From: Stenotrophomonas sp. SAU14A_NAIMI4_8
GTDB lineage: Bacteria > Pseudomonadota > Gammaproteobacteria > Xanthomonadales > Xanthomonadaceae
Length of the DNA stretch: 64,000 nucleotides
Direction: 5' to 3'
NCBI RefSeq assembly: GCF_003086695.1
Contig: NZ_CP025999.1
Coordinates: 918,820-982,819 of the forward strand
Shown here: piece after piece, positions 37,815 through 45,835 of the stretch
Layout of the letters: each line of letters begins with the position of its first letter
Position numbering within the stretch: the first letter of the stretch is position 1
The notes under the pieces: model-generated
Told to the model about the DNA's origin: nothing
The model's database searches: none
Seen by the model: only the letters and a program-made list of their open reading frames with translations
Program-made: the position numbers and the translations under genes

Positions 37815-38813
37815 ATGACGGTTACCGCCAACCAGGTTCTGCGTCCTCGCGGTCCGCAGATCGAACGCCTTACCGACACCCGTGCAAAGGTCGTTATCGA
37901 ACCTTTGGAGCGGGGTTACGGGCATACGCTGGGCAACGCCCTGCGTCGCGTGCTGCTGTCGTCCATCCCGGGCTTCGCCATCACGGAAGTCGAAATCGAC
38001 GGCGTGTTGCATGAGTACACCACGGTCGAAGGTCTGCAGGAGGACGTGCTCGAAGTCCTGCTGAACCTGAAGGACGTGGCCATCCGTATGCACTCCGGCG
38101 ACAGCGCCACCCTGTCCCTGTCCAAGCAGGGCCCGGGCGTTGTCACCGCTGCCGATATCAAGGTCGACCACAATGTGGAGATCCTGAACGGCGAACATGT
38201 GATCTGCCACCTGACCAAGGACACGGCAATCAACATGCGTCTGAAGATCGAGCGTGGTTTCGGCTACCAGCCGGCTGCTGCGCGTCGTCGTCCGGACGAA
38301 GAAACCCGTGCCATCGGCCGCCTGGTCCTGGATGCCTCGTTCTCGCCGGTCCGCCGTGTCGCCTACGCCGTGGAAGCGGCGCGTGTCGAACAGCGTACCG
38401 ACCTGGACAAGCTGGTCATCGATATCGAGACCAACGGCACCATCGACGCCGAGGAAGCCGTGCGCACCGCCGCCGACATCCTCAGCGACCAGCTGTCGGT
38501 GTTCGGTGACTTCACCCACCGCGACCGCGGTGCGGCCAAGCCGGCCAACAACGGCGTGGATCCGGTGCTGCTGCGCCCGATCGACGATCTGGAACTGACC
38601 GTGCGTTCGGCCAACTGCCTGAAGGCGGAAAGCATCTACTACATCGGCGATCTGATCCAGAAGACCGAAGTGGAGCTGCTGAAGACCCCGAACCTGGGCA
38701 AGAAGTCGCTCACCGAAATCAAGGAAGTGCTGGCCCAGCGTGGCCTGTCGCTTGGCATGAAGCTGGAAAACTGGCCGCCGGCCGGTGTCGCCAGCCACGG
38801 CATGCTGGGCTGA
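37815..38813 (+). CDS. rpoA: DNA-directed RNA polymerase subunit alpha
   Basis: The 332-residue alpha subunit dimerises to start polymerase assembly; its C-terminal domain binds UP elements and activators. The N-terminal domain includes [29 protein letters not shown], and the C-terminal domain [21 protein letters not shown], then [14 protein letters not shown]. In the preceding 55 bp GCCCCCGG/CCGGGGG forms a small stem before a GGAGAA ribosome site. Confidence 0.99.
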   Translation: MTVTANQVLRPRGPQIERLTDTRAKVVIEPLERGYGHTLGNALRRVLLSSIPGFAITEVEIDGVLHEYTTVEGLQEDVLEVLLNLKDVAIRMHSGDSATLSLSKQGPGVVTAADIKVDHNVEILNGEHVICHLTKDTAINMRLKIERGFGYQPAAARRRPDEETRAIGRLVLDASFSPVRRVAYAVEAARVEQRTDLDKLVIDIETNGTIDAEEAVRTAADILSDQLSVFGDFTHRDRGAAKPANNGVDPVLLRPIDDLELTVRSANCLKAESIYYIGDLIQKTEVELLKTPNLGKKSLTEIKEVLAQRGLSLGMKLENWPPAGVASHGMLG

Positions 38814-38833
38814 TACGGCCCCCTGCTGTACCT

Positions 38834-38863
38834 GAAGGCTCCACCGTTCGCGGTGGAGCCTTC
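38834..38863 (+). promoter_or_regulatory. Strong TTCG hairpin between rpoA and rplQ
   Basis: A perfect 13-bp stem (38834-38846 with 38851-38863) is capped by TTCG, 20 bp after the rpoA stop. It lacks a T tract. The 199-bp gap before rplQ is longer than usual, so this may be a partial terminator or RNA-stability element. Confidence 0.55.
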
Positions 38864-39012
38864 AACCGGTTTACGAAACACGCCACGACGAACCGAAGGT
38901 TCGCGGGCAGGTCGTCCAGGACGGATGACCAGGACCATCCGCAGTCCGTGCAGCAACGCCAGGAAGGCGACATCGATCCACAACGCCTCATCATTAACCA
39001 AGGAATTCCACC

Positions 39013-39396
39013 ATGCGTCACCAGAAGTCTGGCCGTAAGTTCAGCCGCACCAGCGCCCACCGCGAAGCAATGTTCAAGAACATGGCCGCCTCGCTGTTCA
39101 AGCACGAGCTGATCAAGACCACCCTGCCGAAGGCCAAGGAACTGCGCCGCGTTGCCGAGCCGCTGATCACCCTGGCCAAGGTCGACTCCGTCGCCAACCG
39201 CCGTCTGGCCTTCGCCCGTCTGCGCGACAACGAAGCCGTGGGCAACCTGTTCACCATCCTGGGCCCGCGCTACGCGAACCGTCCGGGCGGCTACCTGCGT
39301 CTGCTGAAGTGCGGCTTCCGCGCCGGCGACAACGCACCGATGGCCTACGTCGAGCTGGTTGACCGTCCGGCCGTGGCCGAGGCAGTGGCCGAGTAA
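39013..39396 (+). CDS. rplQ: 50S ribosomal protein L17
   Basis: The 127-residue L17 lies near the tunnel exit. [32 protein letters not shown] is diagnostic, as is [16 protein letters not shown]. It is the last gene of the alpha operon, followed by a clear terminator. Confidence 0.98.
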   Translation: MRHQKSGRKFSRTSAHREAMFKNMAASLFKHELIKTTLPKAKELRRVAEPLITLAKVDSVANRRLAFARLRDNEAVGNLFTILGPRYANRPGGYLRLLKCGFRAGDNAPMAYVELVDRPAVAEAVAE

Positions 39397-39422
39397 TCGG
39401 ACCGCTCCAACGCGACACAGCG

Positions 39423-39447
39423 AAAGCCCGGCGACTGCCGGGCTTTT
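39423..39447 (+). terminator. Terminator of the alpha operon
   Basis: AAAGCCCGGC and GCCGGGCTTT pair around GACT, followed by TGCGTTT. It is a classical intrinsic terminator 26 bp past rplQ and closes the ribosomal supercluster. Confidence 0.85.
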
Positions 39448-39455
39448 GCGTTTCC

Positions 39456-39548
39456 GGGGTCGGATCCCGTGCCGCAGGCACGGGCTCTGACCCCATGATC
39501 GCCGCGCAACGGGTCAGAGCCCTTTGCCTGCGCAAAGGGATCTGACCC
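39456..39548. repeat. Two GGGGTC...GACCC palindromic units before dsbB
   Basis: Unit 39456-39494 runs GGGGTCGGATCC to CTCTGACCCC. Unit 39511-39548 runs GGGTCAGAGCC to ATCTGACCC. Each is about 39 bp, with a variable inner stem-loop. Related units recur at 40152, 44324 and 56515-56592. Confidence 0.85.
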
Positions 39549-39635
39549 ACACCGTTCCGACAGGCGTCACCTGCAGCGGTTCGAATGGCGCGCGCTCTCG
39601 GTTACGCTTGGCGCCTGATCACTTGAGCGTTGACG

Positions 39636-40142
39636 ATGAATCCACTGCGCTGGCCCTTCCGCGCCCAGTTTCTCCTGGGCTTCCTGATCTGCGCAGGCCT
39701 GCTGGGCTATGCCATCTTCCTGCAGCTGAAGATGGGGCTGGAGCCCTGTCCGCTGTGCATCTTCCAGCGCCTGGCCTTCGCCGCCCTGGGGCTGTTGTTC
39801 CTGATCGGGGCGCTGCATGGGCCGTCGAACCGGCCGGGCCGGGCCACCTACGGGATTCTCGCCTTCATCGCTGCAGCGGTCGGGTTCGGCATAGCAGCGC
39901 GCCATGTGTATGTGCAGCTGCTGCCGCCTGAGATGGGCGCGACCTGCGGCCCGCCGCTGAGCTTCCTGAGCGAGACGATGGGGCCGTTGGAGGTATTCCG
40001 CACGGTGCTGACCGGCACCGGCAACTGCGGCAACATCGACTGGACGTTCCTGGGCCTGACCATGCCGATGTGGTCGGGCGTGTGGTTCGCGCTGCTGGCG
40101 CTGTGGGCGCTGGTGGTGTCGTTGCGCAAGGTAGCGCGTTGA
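39636..40142 (+). CDS. dsbB: Disulfide bond formation protein B
   Basis: The 168-residue inner membrane protein reoxidises DsbA and passes electrons to quinone. It has four hydrophobic segments, the first periplasmic pair CPLC at residues 38-41 and the second pair Cys104 and Cys131, matching the E. coli arrangement. The ATG at 39636 was chosen over a TTG at 39630. GGGGTC repeats flank the gene on both sides. Confidence 0.96.
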   Translation: MNPLRWPFRAQFLLGFLICAGLLGYAIFLQLKMGLEPCPLCIFQRLAFAALGLLFLIGALHGPSNRPGRATYGILAFIAAAVGFGIAARHVYVQLLPPEMGATCGPPLSFLSETMGPLEVFRTVLTGTGNCGNIDWTFLGLTMPMWSGVWFALLALWALVVSLRKVAR

Positions 40143-40151
40143 GAACCAAGC

Positions 40152-40190
40152 GGGGTCAGATCCCTTTGCGCAGCAAAGGGATCCGACCCC
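40152..40190. repeat. GGGGTC palindromic unit after dsbB
   Basis: GGGGTCAGATCC to GGATCCGACCCC with a TTTGCGCAGCAAA centre, 9 bp past dsbB and before the end of the convergent TonB receptor gene. It may act as a shared 3' hairpin for both genes. Confidence 0.8.
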
Positions 40191-40208
40191 TGTCCGGCCC
40201 CTGTCTGC

Positions 40209-42335
40209 TCAGAAGTCCTGCTGCAGGCTGAGGTAGGCGCCGCGGCGCGGGCCCCACTGCGGGGCAAATACGCCCACGCCACCGCCATCACGCAGCTGGT
40301 AGCTGCGATCCAGTGCATTGAGCACCGCCAGCTGCACGTGCAGCGGGTGGCCGCTGTCGGCGTTGAAATCGTGCCCGGCGCTCAGGTTCACCTGCAGGTA
40401 GGACGGCAGTTCACCGCCATTGGGCACGGTGTCGGTGTCGGAACGCAGGCCACTGCCGAACACATAGTTCGCACCCACCCGGTTGTGCCCGGCAAAGGCG
40501 TAGCTCAGGCCGCCGGACGAGGTCAGCCGCTGGTCGTGGTCCAGGTGGATCCAGTGCTGGGCCGCATAGGCCAGCGCGTCCGGATCCAGGTTGTACTGGC
40601 CGGTGATGACGTCGGTGCCGATCGCCTTGCTCAGTGCCGCGTTGAAGTAGGCGCTGAAGGGCCCGTTGCTGTAGTCGGCGCTGAATTCCAGCCCACGGAT
40701 ATGGCCACGGCGGTAGTTGAAGGTGGAATAGATGTAGGCCGCGCCGAACTGGCCTTCGTCCTGAAGGCGGTCCACCCGGCGGTCGTAGGCATCCAGGCCC
40801 AGGGTGAGGTGATCACCGACCTGCTGCGAAACGCCGATGTCGTAGTAATCGCTGCGCTCGGCCAGCGGCGTGGTCGTGCCGCCGGCGGACTGTGCGTTGG
40901 TGGTGCCGTCGTACAGGGCGATGTCGGTGCTGCCGATCAGTTCGCTGGCCGGCGGGGTGAAGTAGCGCGAGTAGCCGGCGTGGAAGGTGGTGCTGTCGCC
41001 GGCATTCCAGACCACGCCCAGGCGCGGGCTCAACTGGCCTTCGGTATGGCCGAAGGCGGTGTAGCGGTCGCCGCGCAGGCCGTAGTTCACGGTCCAGTCG
41101 TCACCGATGCGCCATTCGTCCTGCACATACAGGGCGGCGGTACGGGCGGTGAATGCGTTGGCATCGGCAATCTGCAGCGGCGTGGTGCTGGCCTGCTGGC
41201 CCTGCGCATCCACCGGGAACACCCAGCTGGCGTTGCTGGCGCGTGCATCCTCGTGGTTGCCGTACAGGCCATAGCGCAGGGTGTGGTTCATCCCCAGCGG
41301 GGTGGAGAAATCGGCCTGCACCGTGCTGGCGCGGTTGCTGCGCTGTACCTGCGAGGCGACGCCGCTGAACACCAGGTCGCCGGCGATGTCGGGGTTGAAG
41401 CCCACATCGCTGTAGCGCTGGCCGGCCGAGAGCTGGTAGGCGGTGTCGCCCAGGTTGCCCTGCAGCACCAGCATGCCGAAGCGGGTGGTTTCGCGCTGGG
41501 TTTCGTCCAGCTGGCTGGAGTCGAAGGTGGTGGTGTCCAGATAGCCGAACTGCGGTTCCTGGCCGGGGTTCGCCGGAATCTGGAAGCGGTTGTTGGCGAA
41601 GCCGGCGAACAGGCTCAGGCGGGTGTTGTCGTTGACCAGGTAGGTCAGGTCGGCGAAGGCCTTGCCCTGGTGGGTGTGGTCATGCTGCGGCCGGCGGGCG
41701 TTGGTCGGGCTCTCCAGGCCGACCTCGTTCTGGTCGTAGTTGCCGGTCAGGAACCAGCTCCAGCGCCCCTGGCTGCCCCACCACGAGGCGTTGGGGCTCA
41801 CCTTGCCGTATGAGCCGGTGGTGATGCCGGCGCTGCCGCCATTGCCCAGCTCGGCGCCGCTGCGAGTGTTGATGTCGACCACCGCGGCGGTGCGCTCGCC
41901 GAACTGGGCCGGCAAGGCGCCGTCCATCAGGCGGATGCTCTTGATCGTGCGCGCATCCAGGGTCTGGCCGAAACCGGAGATCGATTCGGGCAGCAGCACG
42001 CCGTTGATCCGGTACTGCAGGTTGGCGTGGTCGCCGCGCACGTGCACGCCACCGTAGGAGTCCTGGACCACGCCCGGGGCCTGCAGCAGCACCTGGCTGA
42101 GCGGCGCGGCGGCGCCCAGCGGCTGTTTCTGGATGTCCTCGGCGGTGATCTGATACTGGCTGCTGCCGATATCCGGGGAGAGCGCGTTGCGCGCCTGGTC
42201 GAGCTGGGCGCTGACGGTGACCACGTCGAGGTCTTTCACGGCCGGAGACGCGCTGTCGGCGGCCAGGGCGACGGTGGGCAGGCTGGCCAGGGCCAGGACG
42301 AGGGTGACGGCCGTTGCGAGCGGGGAGGGCTTCAT
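40209..42335 (-). CDS. TonB-dependent outer membrane receptor
   Basis: The 708-residue outer membrane transporter has a signal peptide at about 1-26 (ending TVALAAD) and a TonB-box-like DLDVVTVSAQ near 35-44. The plug domain shows VRGDHANLQYRINGVLLPESISGFGQTLDARTI, then INTRSGAELGNGGSAGITTGSYG, and a 22-strand-type barrel follows. The C-terminus ends in Phe (YLSLQQDF), as expected for outer membrane insertion. The ATG at 42335 starts the signal peptide. A palindrome upstream may be a metal-regulator operator. The ligand is not identifiable from sequence alone; metal or siderophore is likely. Confidence 0.88.
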   Translation of the reverse strand: MKPSPLATAVTLVLALASLPTVALAADSASPAVKDLDVVTVSAQLDQARNALSPDIGSSQYQITAEDIQKQPLGAAAPLSQVLLQAPGVVQDSYGGVHVRGDHANLQYRINGVLLPESISGFGQTLDARTIKSIRLMDGALPAQFGERTAAVVDINTRSGAELGNGGSAGITTGSYGKVSPNASWWGSQGRWSWFLTGNYDQNEVGLESPTNARRPQHDHTHQGKAFADLTYLVNDNTRLSLFAGFANNRFQIPANPGQEPQFGYLDTTTFDSSQLDETQRETTRFGMLVLQGNLGDTAYQLSAGQRYSDVGFNPDIAGDLVFSGVASQVQRSNRASTVQADFSTPLGMNHTLRYGLYGNHEDARASNASWVFPVDAQGQQASTTPLQIADANAFTARTAALYVQDEWRIGDDWTVNYGLRGDRYTAFGHTEGQLSPRLGVVWNAGDSTTFHAGYSRYFTPPASELIGSTDIALYDGTTNAQSAGGTTTPLAERSDYYDIGVSQQVGDHLTLGLDAYDRRVDRLQDEGQFGAAYIYSTFNYRRGHIRGLEFSADYSNGPFSAYFNAALSKAIGTDVITGQYNLDPDALAYAAQHWIHLDHDQRLTSSGGLSYAFAGHNRVGANYVFGSGLRSDTDTVPNGGELPSYLQVNLSAGHDFNADSGHPLHVQLAVLNALDRSYQLRDGGGVGVFAPQWGPRRGAYLSLQQDF

Positions 42336-42383
42336 GGTCGGGATGGGGTCGATGGGAGGGAGGGGCCGGTCCATGACGGGAAG

Positions 42384-42398
42384 TGTTACTTCCTAACA
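42384..42398. promoter_or_regulatory. Palindrome upstream of the TonB receptor (possible operator)
   Basis: TGTTA-CTTCC-TAACA lies 49 bp upstream of the receptor start, and overlaps a second symmetric element GGAAGTGTTACTTCC (from 42379). Such sites often bind Zur or Fur-type repressors in front of receptor genes. The regulator is not defined. Confidence 0.4.
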
Positions 42399-42567
42399 AC
42401 TGAGTGCGGATCATGCGCCTGCCCGGGGCGCTGTGGGCATGCCGGTTGTGGCGGATCGGCATGCGCTTTCTGCGCCGTTCAGCTGGCCGGCCCGGGCCAG
42501 GTGCTTTGCGTCAGCCGCGCCCTCTGCGACCATGAACGTCCCCCTCCTGTTCCTCCGGATGTCCGCA

Positions 42568-43959
42568 ATGAGCCTGTCCGCCGTTCCGCCTGCCGCTGAC
42601 CCTGCCACCGCCGCCGCGGGCGCTGCCTGGTCGCCGGAAAGCTGGCGCGGCAAGACCGCGCTGCAGATGCCGACCTACCCGGACCCGGTGGCGCTGGATG
42701 CCGCCCTGCACGAACTCAAGCGCTTGCCGCCGCTGGTGACGTCCTGGGAGATCCTGGCGTTGAAGCAGCAGCTGGCCGACGCGCAGGAGGGCAAGCGCTT
42801 CCTGCTGCAGGGTGGCGATTGCGCCGAGAACTTCAGCGACTGCGAATCGGGCACGATTTCCAACCGGCTGAAGGTGCTGCTGCAGATGAGCCTGGTGCTG
42901 GTGCATGGCCTGCGCCAGCCGGTGATCCGCGTGGGGCGCTTTGCCGGCCAGTACGCCAAGCCGCGCTCGGCCGACACCGAGACCCGCGACGGCGTAACCC
43001 TTCCCAGCTACCGCGGCGATGTGATCAACGCGCCGGCGTTCACTGAAGCGGCGCGGCTGCCGGACCCGAAGCGGATGCTGCAGGCCCACGCGCATTCGGC
43101 GATGACGATGAACTTCGTGCGTGCGCTGATCGACGGTGGCTTCGCCGACCTGCACCACCCCGAGTACTGGAACCTGGACTGGGTGCGGCATTCGCCGCTG
43201 GCCGCCGAGTACCAGAAGATGGTGGCCTCGATCGGCGACGCCGTGCACTTCATGGAAACCCTGGCCGGGGCCCGCGTGCACAACCTCAACCGCATTGATT
43301 TCTACACCTCGCACGAAGCGCTGCTGCTGCCCTACGAGCAGGCGCTGACCCGGCAGGTGCCGCGCCAGCAGGGCTGGTTGAACCTGAGCACGCACTACCC
43401 GTGGATCGGCATGCGCACGGCGGCGCTGGACGGCGCGCACGTGGAATACCTGCGCGGGGTGCGCAATCCGATCGCGATCAAGGTGGGCCCGTCGGTGCAG
43501 CCGGACCAGTTGCTGCGCCTGATCGATGTGCTCAACCCCGAGGACGAACCGGGCCGCCTGAGCTTCATCCACCGCATGGGCGCGGCGCAGATTGCGGAAA
43601 AGCTGCCGCCGCTGCTGGACGCGGTGAAGCGCGATGGCCGCCGCGTGCTGTGGGTGTGCGATGCCATGCACGGCAATACCGAAAGCACGGCCAATGGCTT
43701 CAAGACGCGTCGTTTCGACAATGTGCGCAGTGAAGTGGAACTGTCCTTCGATCTGCATGCGGCGGCGGGCACGCGGCTGGGGGGTGTGCACCTGGAGCTG
43801 ACCGGTGAGGATGTGACCGAATGCACCGGCGGTGCGCGTGAACTGACCGAGCGCGATCTGGAGCGCGCCTACCGCTCGACGGTGGACCCGCGCCTGAACT
43901 ACGAACAGTCGCTGGAAATTGCGATGGCGATCGTGCGCAAGCAGGAACAGGCACGGTAA
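42568..43959 (+). CDS. 3-deoxy-7-phosphoheptulonate synthase, class II
   Basis: The 463-residue enzyme joins phosphoenolpyruvate and erythrose 4-phosphate in the first step of the shikimate pathway. It is the class II (plant-type) form: LQGGDCAENFSDCESGTISNRLKVLLQMS, RVGRFAGQYAKPRS, GDVINAPAF and LWVCDAMHGNTES are signature blocks. Residues GKVGPS (here IKVGPSVQPDQL) and HLELTGEDVTECTGG close the active site. In-frame ATGs at 42532, 42559 and 42568 are possible; the last gives the usual N-terminus and was used, but no strong ribosome site supports any of them. It stands alone, next to a repeat cassette. Confidence 0.92.
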   Translation: MSLSAVPPAADPATAAAGAAWSPESWRGKTALQMPTYPDPVALDAALHELKRLPPLVTSWEILALKQQLADAQEGKRFLLQGGDCAENFSDCESGTISNRLKVLLQMSLVLVHGLRQPVIRVGRFAGQYAKPRSADTETRDGVTLPSYRGDVINAPAFTEAARLPDPKRMLQAHAHSAMTMNFVRALIDGGFADLHHPEYWNLDWVRHSPLAAEYQKMVASIGDAVHFMETLAGARVHNLNRIDFYTSHEALLLPYEQALTRQVPRQQGWLNLSTHYPWIGMRTAALDGAHVEYLRGVRNPIAIKVGPSVQPDQLLRLIDVLNPEDEPGRLSFIHRMGAAQIAEKLPPLLDAVKRDGRRVLWVCDAMHGNTESTANGFKTRRFDNVRSEVELSFDLHAAAGTRLGGVHLELTGEDVTECTGGARELTERDLERAYRSTVDPRLNYEQSLEIAMAIVRKQEQAR

Positions 43960-44269
43960 GGGGTGTTTCGGCAGGGCTTGCAGCCCTGCACCTGCTTCGG
44001 GGCAACATCAAAAGCGGGTTTTCCGCGAGCGGGCGGGGCGGTGTCGCAGTGCGGGGACGCCGCAAGTCCCCCTCCGGGGCCCGGCCCAGCCGCTGGCGGC
44101 TGTGCGTTCGGGCGCTTGCGAAGCAGTGCTTCGCAAGCAAAGCGCCCTCACCCCTGTAGGCTTGGCCGCCGCATCCATGCGGCGGACACCCCGCACTGCG
44201 ACACCGCCCCACCTCTGACAGATTCACTCGGCTGTTGGTAACGGCGACTGTTGGGGTGCGCGGCTGTTG

Positions 44270-44293
44270 GTAGGTGTCGACCTTGGTCGACAC
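44270..44293. repeat. GTAG stem-loop (GTAGGTGTCGACC type)
   Basis: GTAGGTGTCGACCTTGGTCG followed by ACAC is a monomeric palindrome in the core of cassette 1. The inverted form recurs at 52634-52657 in cassette 2. Confidence 0.8.
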
Positions 44294-44323
44294 GGTTTTT
44301 CTGTCAGATATCGAAATCCATCT

Positions 44324-44362
44324 GGGGTCGGAGCCCGTTGCGCAGCAACGGGATCCGACCCC
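44324..44362. repeat. GGGGTC palindromic unit inside cassette 1
   Basis: GGGGTCGGAGCC to GGATCCGACCCC around a GTTGCGCAGCAAC centre, the same family as the units beside dsbB. It lies 30 bp after the GTAG element, in the cassette core. Confidence 0.8.
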
Positions 44363-44653
44363 GTGCGGTTCCGACGGATCGCGGCCAACTGTCGAAGGCG
44401 GGGTGGGTCCGGTTGCGGGGGTATCCGCGCCATGGATGGCGCGGCTAAGCCCCCATGGAAGGGTTTACGGCGTCCCCCGCAATCGGACCCACCCCGCCAT
44501 CCCACGGATACCCAGCTTTTGCCGTTGCTGTTGACGTTGACGTTGATTCAGCAGGTGCAGGGCCGCAGGCCCTGCATCAAACCCCACCCGCTGACGTGAT
44601 GCTCATGCCGCCTGCGCGACCCTGTGGGTTCATGCAATGCGCGAGGGTCTGCG

Positions 44654-45796
44654 GTGGGCTGGCAACATGTGCAGGACTATCTGTGGCCGATCGGTGCGGC
44701 ACTGCTGCTCGGCGGCCTGGCCGCGTGGGGCGTGCTGGCCCTGTATCGCCGCCTGCGCGGGCGCGACCGGCGGCGCGCGCGCATCGGTCGGGTGATTGGG
44801 CCGCCGCTGGCGATGGCGTTGCCGCTGTTGCTGCTGGTGCCCGCGCTGCAGGCCACGCCGCTGCCCGAGCGCATGCTGGACCAGGTATTGCGTGGCGTGC
44901 ATATCGGCCTGACGGCCTGCTTCATCTGGCTGCTGGTACGCGGCGTGGCGGCAGGCGAGCGCGCGATCCTGCGCAGCCATCCCATCGATGTGTCCGACAA
45001 TCTGGAAGCGCGCCGCATCCAGACCCAGACGCGCGTACTCAGTCGCGTGTTGATGGGCGGCATCATCGTGCTCGGCGCATCGCTGGTGCTGCTCACTTTC
45101 CCGATGGTGCAGAAGATCGGCACCGCGCTGCTGGCGTCGGCGGGGCTGATCGGCCTGGTTGCGGGCATCGCGGCCAAGCCGGTGTTCGGCAACCTGATTG
45201 CCGGCCTGCAGATCGCCCTCACCCAGCCGATCCGGCTGGACGACGTGGTGATCGTGGAAGGTGAGTGGGGCCGCATCGAAGAGATCGGCAGCAGCTACGT
45301 GGTGGTGCGCATCTGGGACGAACGGCGCATGGTGGTGCCGTTGACCTGGTTCATCGAGCACCCGTTCCAGAACTGGACGCGGCGCAGCGCCGATCTGCTC
45401 GGCACGGCCTTCCTGTGGCTGGACTATCGCGCGCCGATCGCGGCGATCCGTACCGAGCTGGAGCGCATCTGTCGCGGCGAGGCGCTGTGGGATGGCCGTG
45501 TCTGTGTGACCCAGGTGACCGAAACCAGCGAACGGGCGATCCAGGTACGTCTGCTGGTCAGTGCGCGCAACTCCGGCGACGCGTTCGATCTGCGCTGCCT
45601 GGTGCGCGAGCGCATGCTGGATTTTTTGGCCCGTGAACACCCGCAGGCGCTGCCGCAGGTGCGCGCCCGGCTGCACCAGGATGATGAGATGGACATGCCG
45701 CGTGGGCCACGCGCGCGTACAGCCGATGTGCGTTCGCCCGGTGCCGAGGATGGCGAGGCCGCCATCGCGCCGGTGGAATCGCTGCCGGAGCGGTAG
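44654..45796 (+). CDS. MscS-family mechanosensitive ion channel
   Basis: The 380-residue inner membrane protein should open under membrane tension. Hydrophobic segments lie near 10-30, 50-75, 80-100 and 130-150, then the pore-lining helix and MscS signature (LIGLVAGIAAKPVFGNLIAGLQIALTQPIRLDDVVIVEG) at about 165-205. The soluble C-terminal domain follows. GTG at 44654 was chosen since GAGGG lies 6 nt upstream; a GTG at 44624 is also in frame. The C-terminal 40 residues are polar and probably unstructured. The TAG stop is part of a GTAG repeat. Confidence 0.9.
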   Translation: MGWQHVQDYLWPIGAALLLGGLAAWGVLALYRRLRGRDRRRARIGRVIGPPLAMALPLLLLVPALQATPLPERMLDQVLRGVHIGLTACFIWLLVRGVAAGERAILRSHPIDVSDNLEARRIQTQTRVLSRVLMGGIIVLGASLVLLTFPMVQKIGTALLASAGLIGLVAGIAAKPVFGNLIAGLQIALTQPIRLDDVVIVEGEWGRIEEIGSSYVVVRIWDERRMVVPLTWFIEHPFQNWTRRSADLLGTAFLWLDYRAPIAAIRTELERICRGEALWDGRVCVTQVTETSERAIQVRLLVSARNSGDAFDLRCLVRERMLDFLAREHPQALPQVRARLHQDDEMDMPRGPRARTADVRSPGAEDGEAAIAPVESLPER

Positions 45797-45815
45797 CGCC
45801 AGGCCATGCCCGGTG
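45793..45815. repeat. GTAG stem-loop overlapping the mscS-like stop codon
   Basis: GTAGCGCCAGGCCATGCCCG starts in the last codon, so the TAG stop is provided by the repeat. It belongs to the GTAGCGCCGGGCC subtype seen at 4568 and 54737. It may also serve as the 3' hairpin between the convergent amidase gene and this gene. Confidence 0.75.
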
Positions 45816-45835
45816 AGCGCAGCGGCGTCGGGCGA

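Larger units (their letters stand above)
43971..44575. mobile_element. MITE-like cassette 1 with 25-bp terminal inverted repeats
   Basis: A 605-bp non-coding block is bounded by 25-bp inverted repeats at 43971-43995 and 44551-44575 (23 of 25 match), each itself a hairpin around GCAGGGC/GCCCTGC. Inside, large palindromic arms (about 44035-44220 and 44386-44515; TCTGACAG versus CTGTCGAAGGCGGGG) flank a core with a GTAG stem-loop and a GGGGTC unit. A related cassette is at 52347. No coding potential is seen, so it looks non-autonomous. It starts 11 bp after the DAHP synthase stop. Confidence 0.65.

Noticed and set aside
43960..44650. Small genes in the cassette between the DAHP synthase and the MscS-like gene
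   Set aside because: Frames of 60-110 codons exist on both strands, but they cross palindromes, lack ribosome sites and have no recognisable domain.
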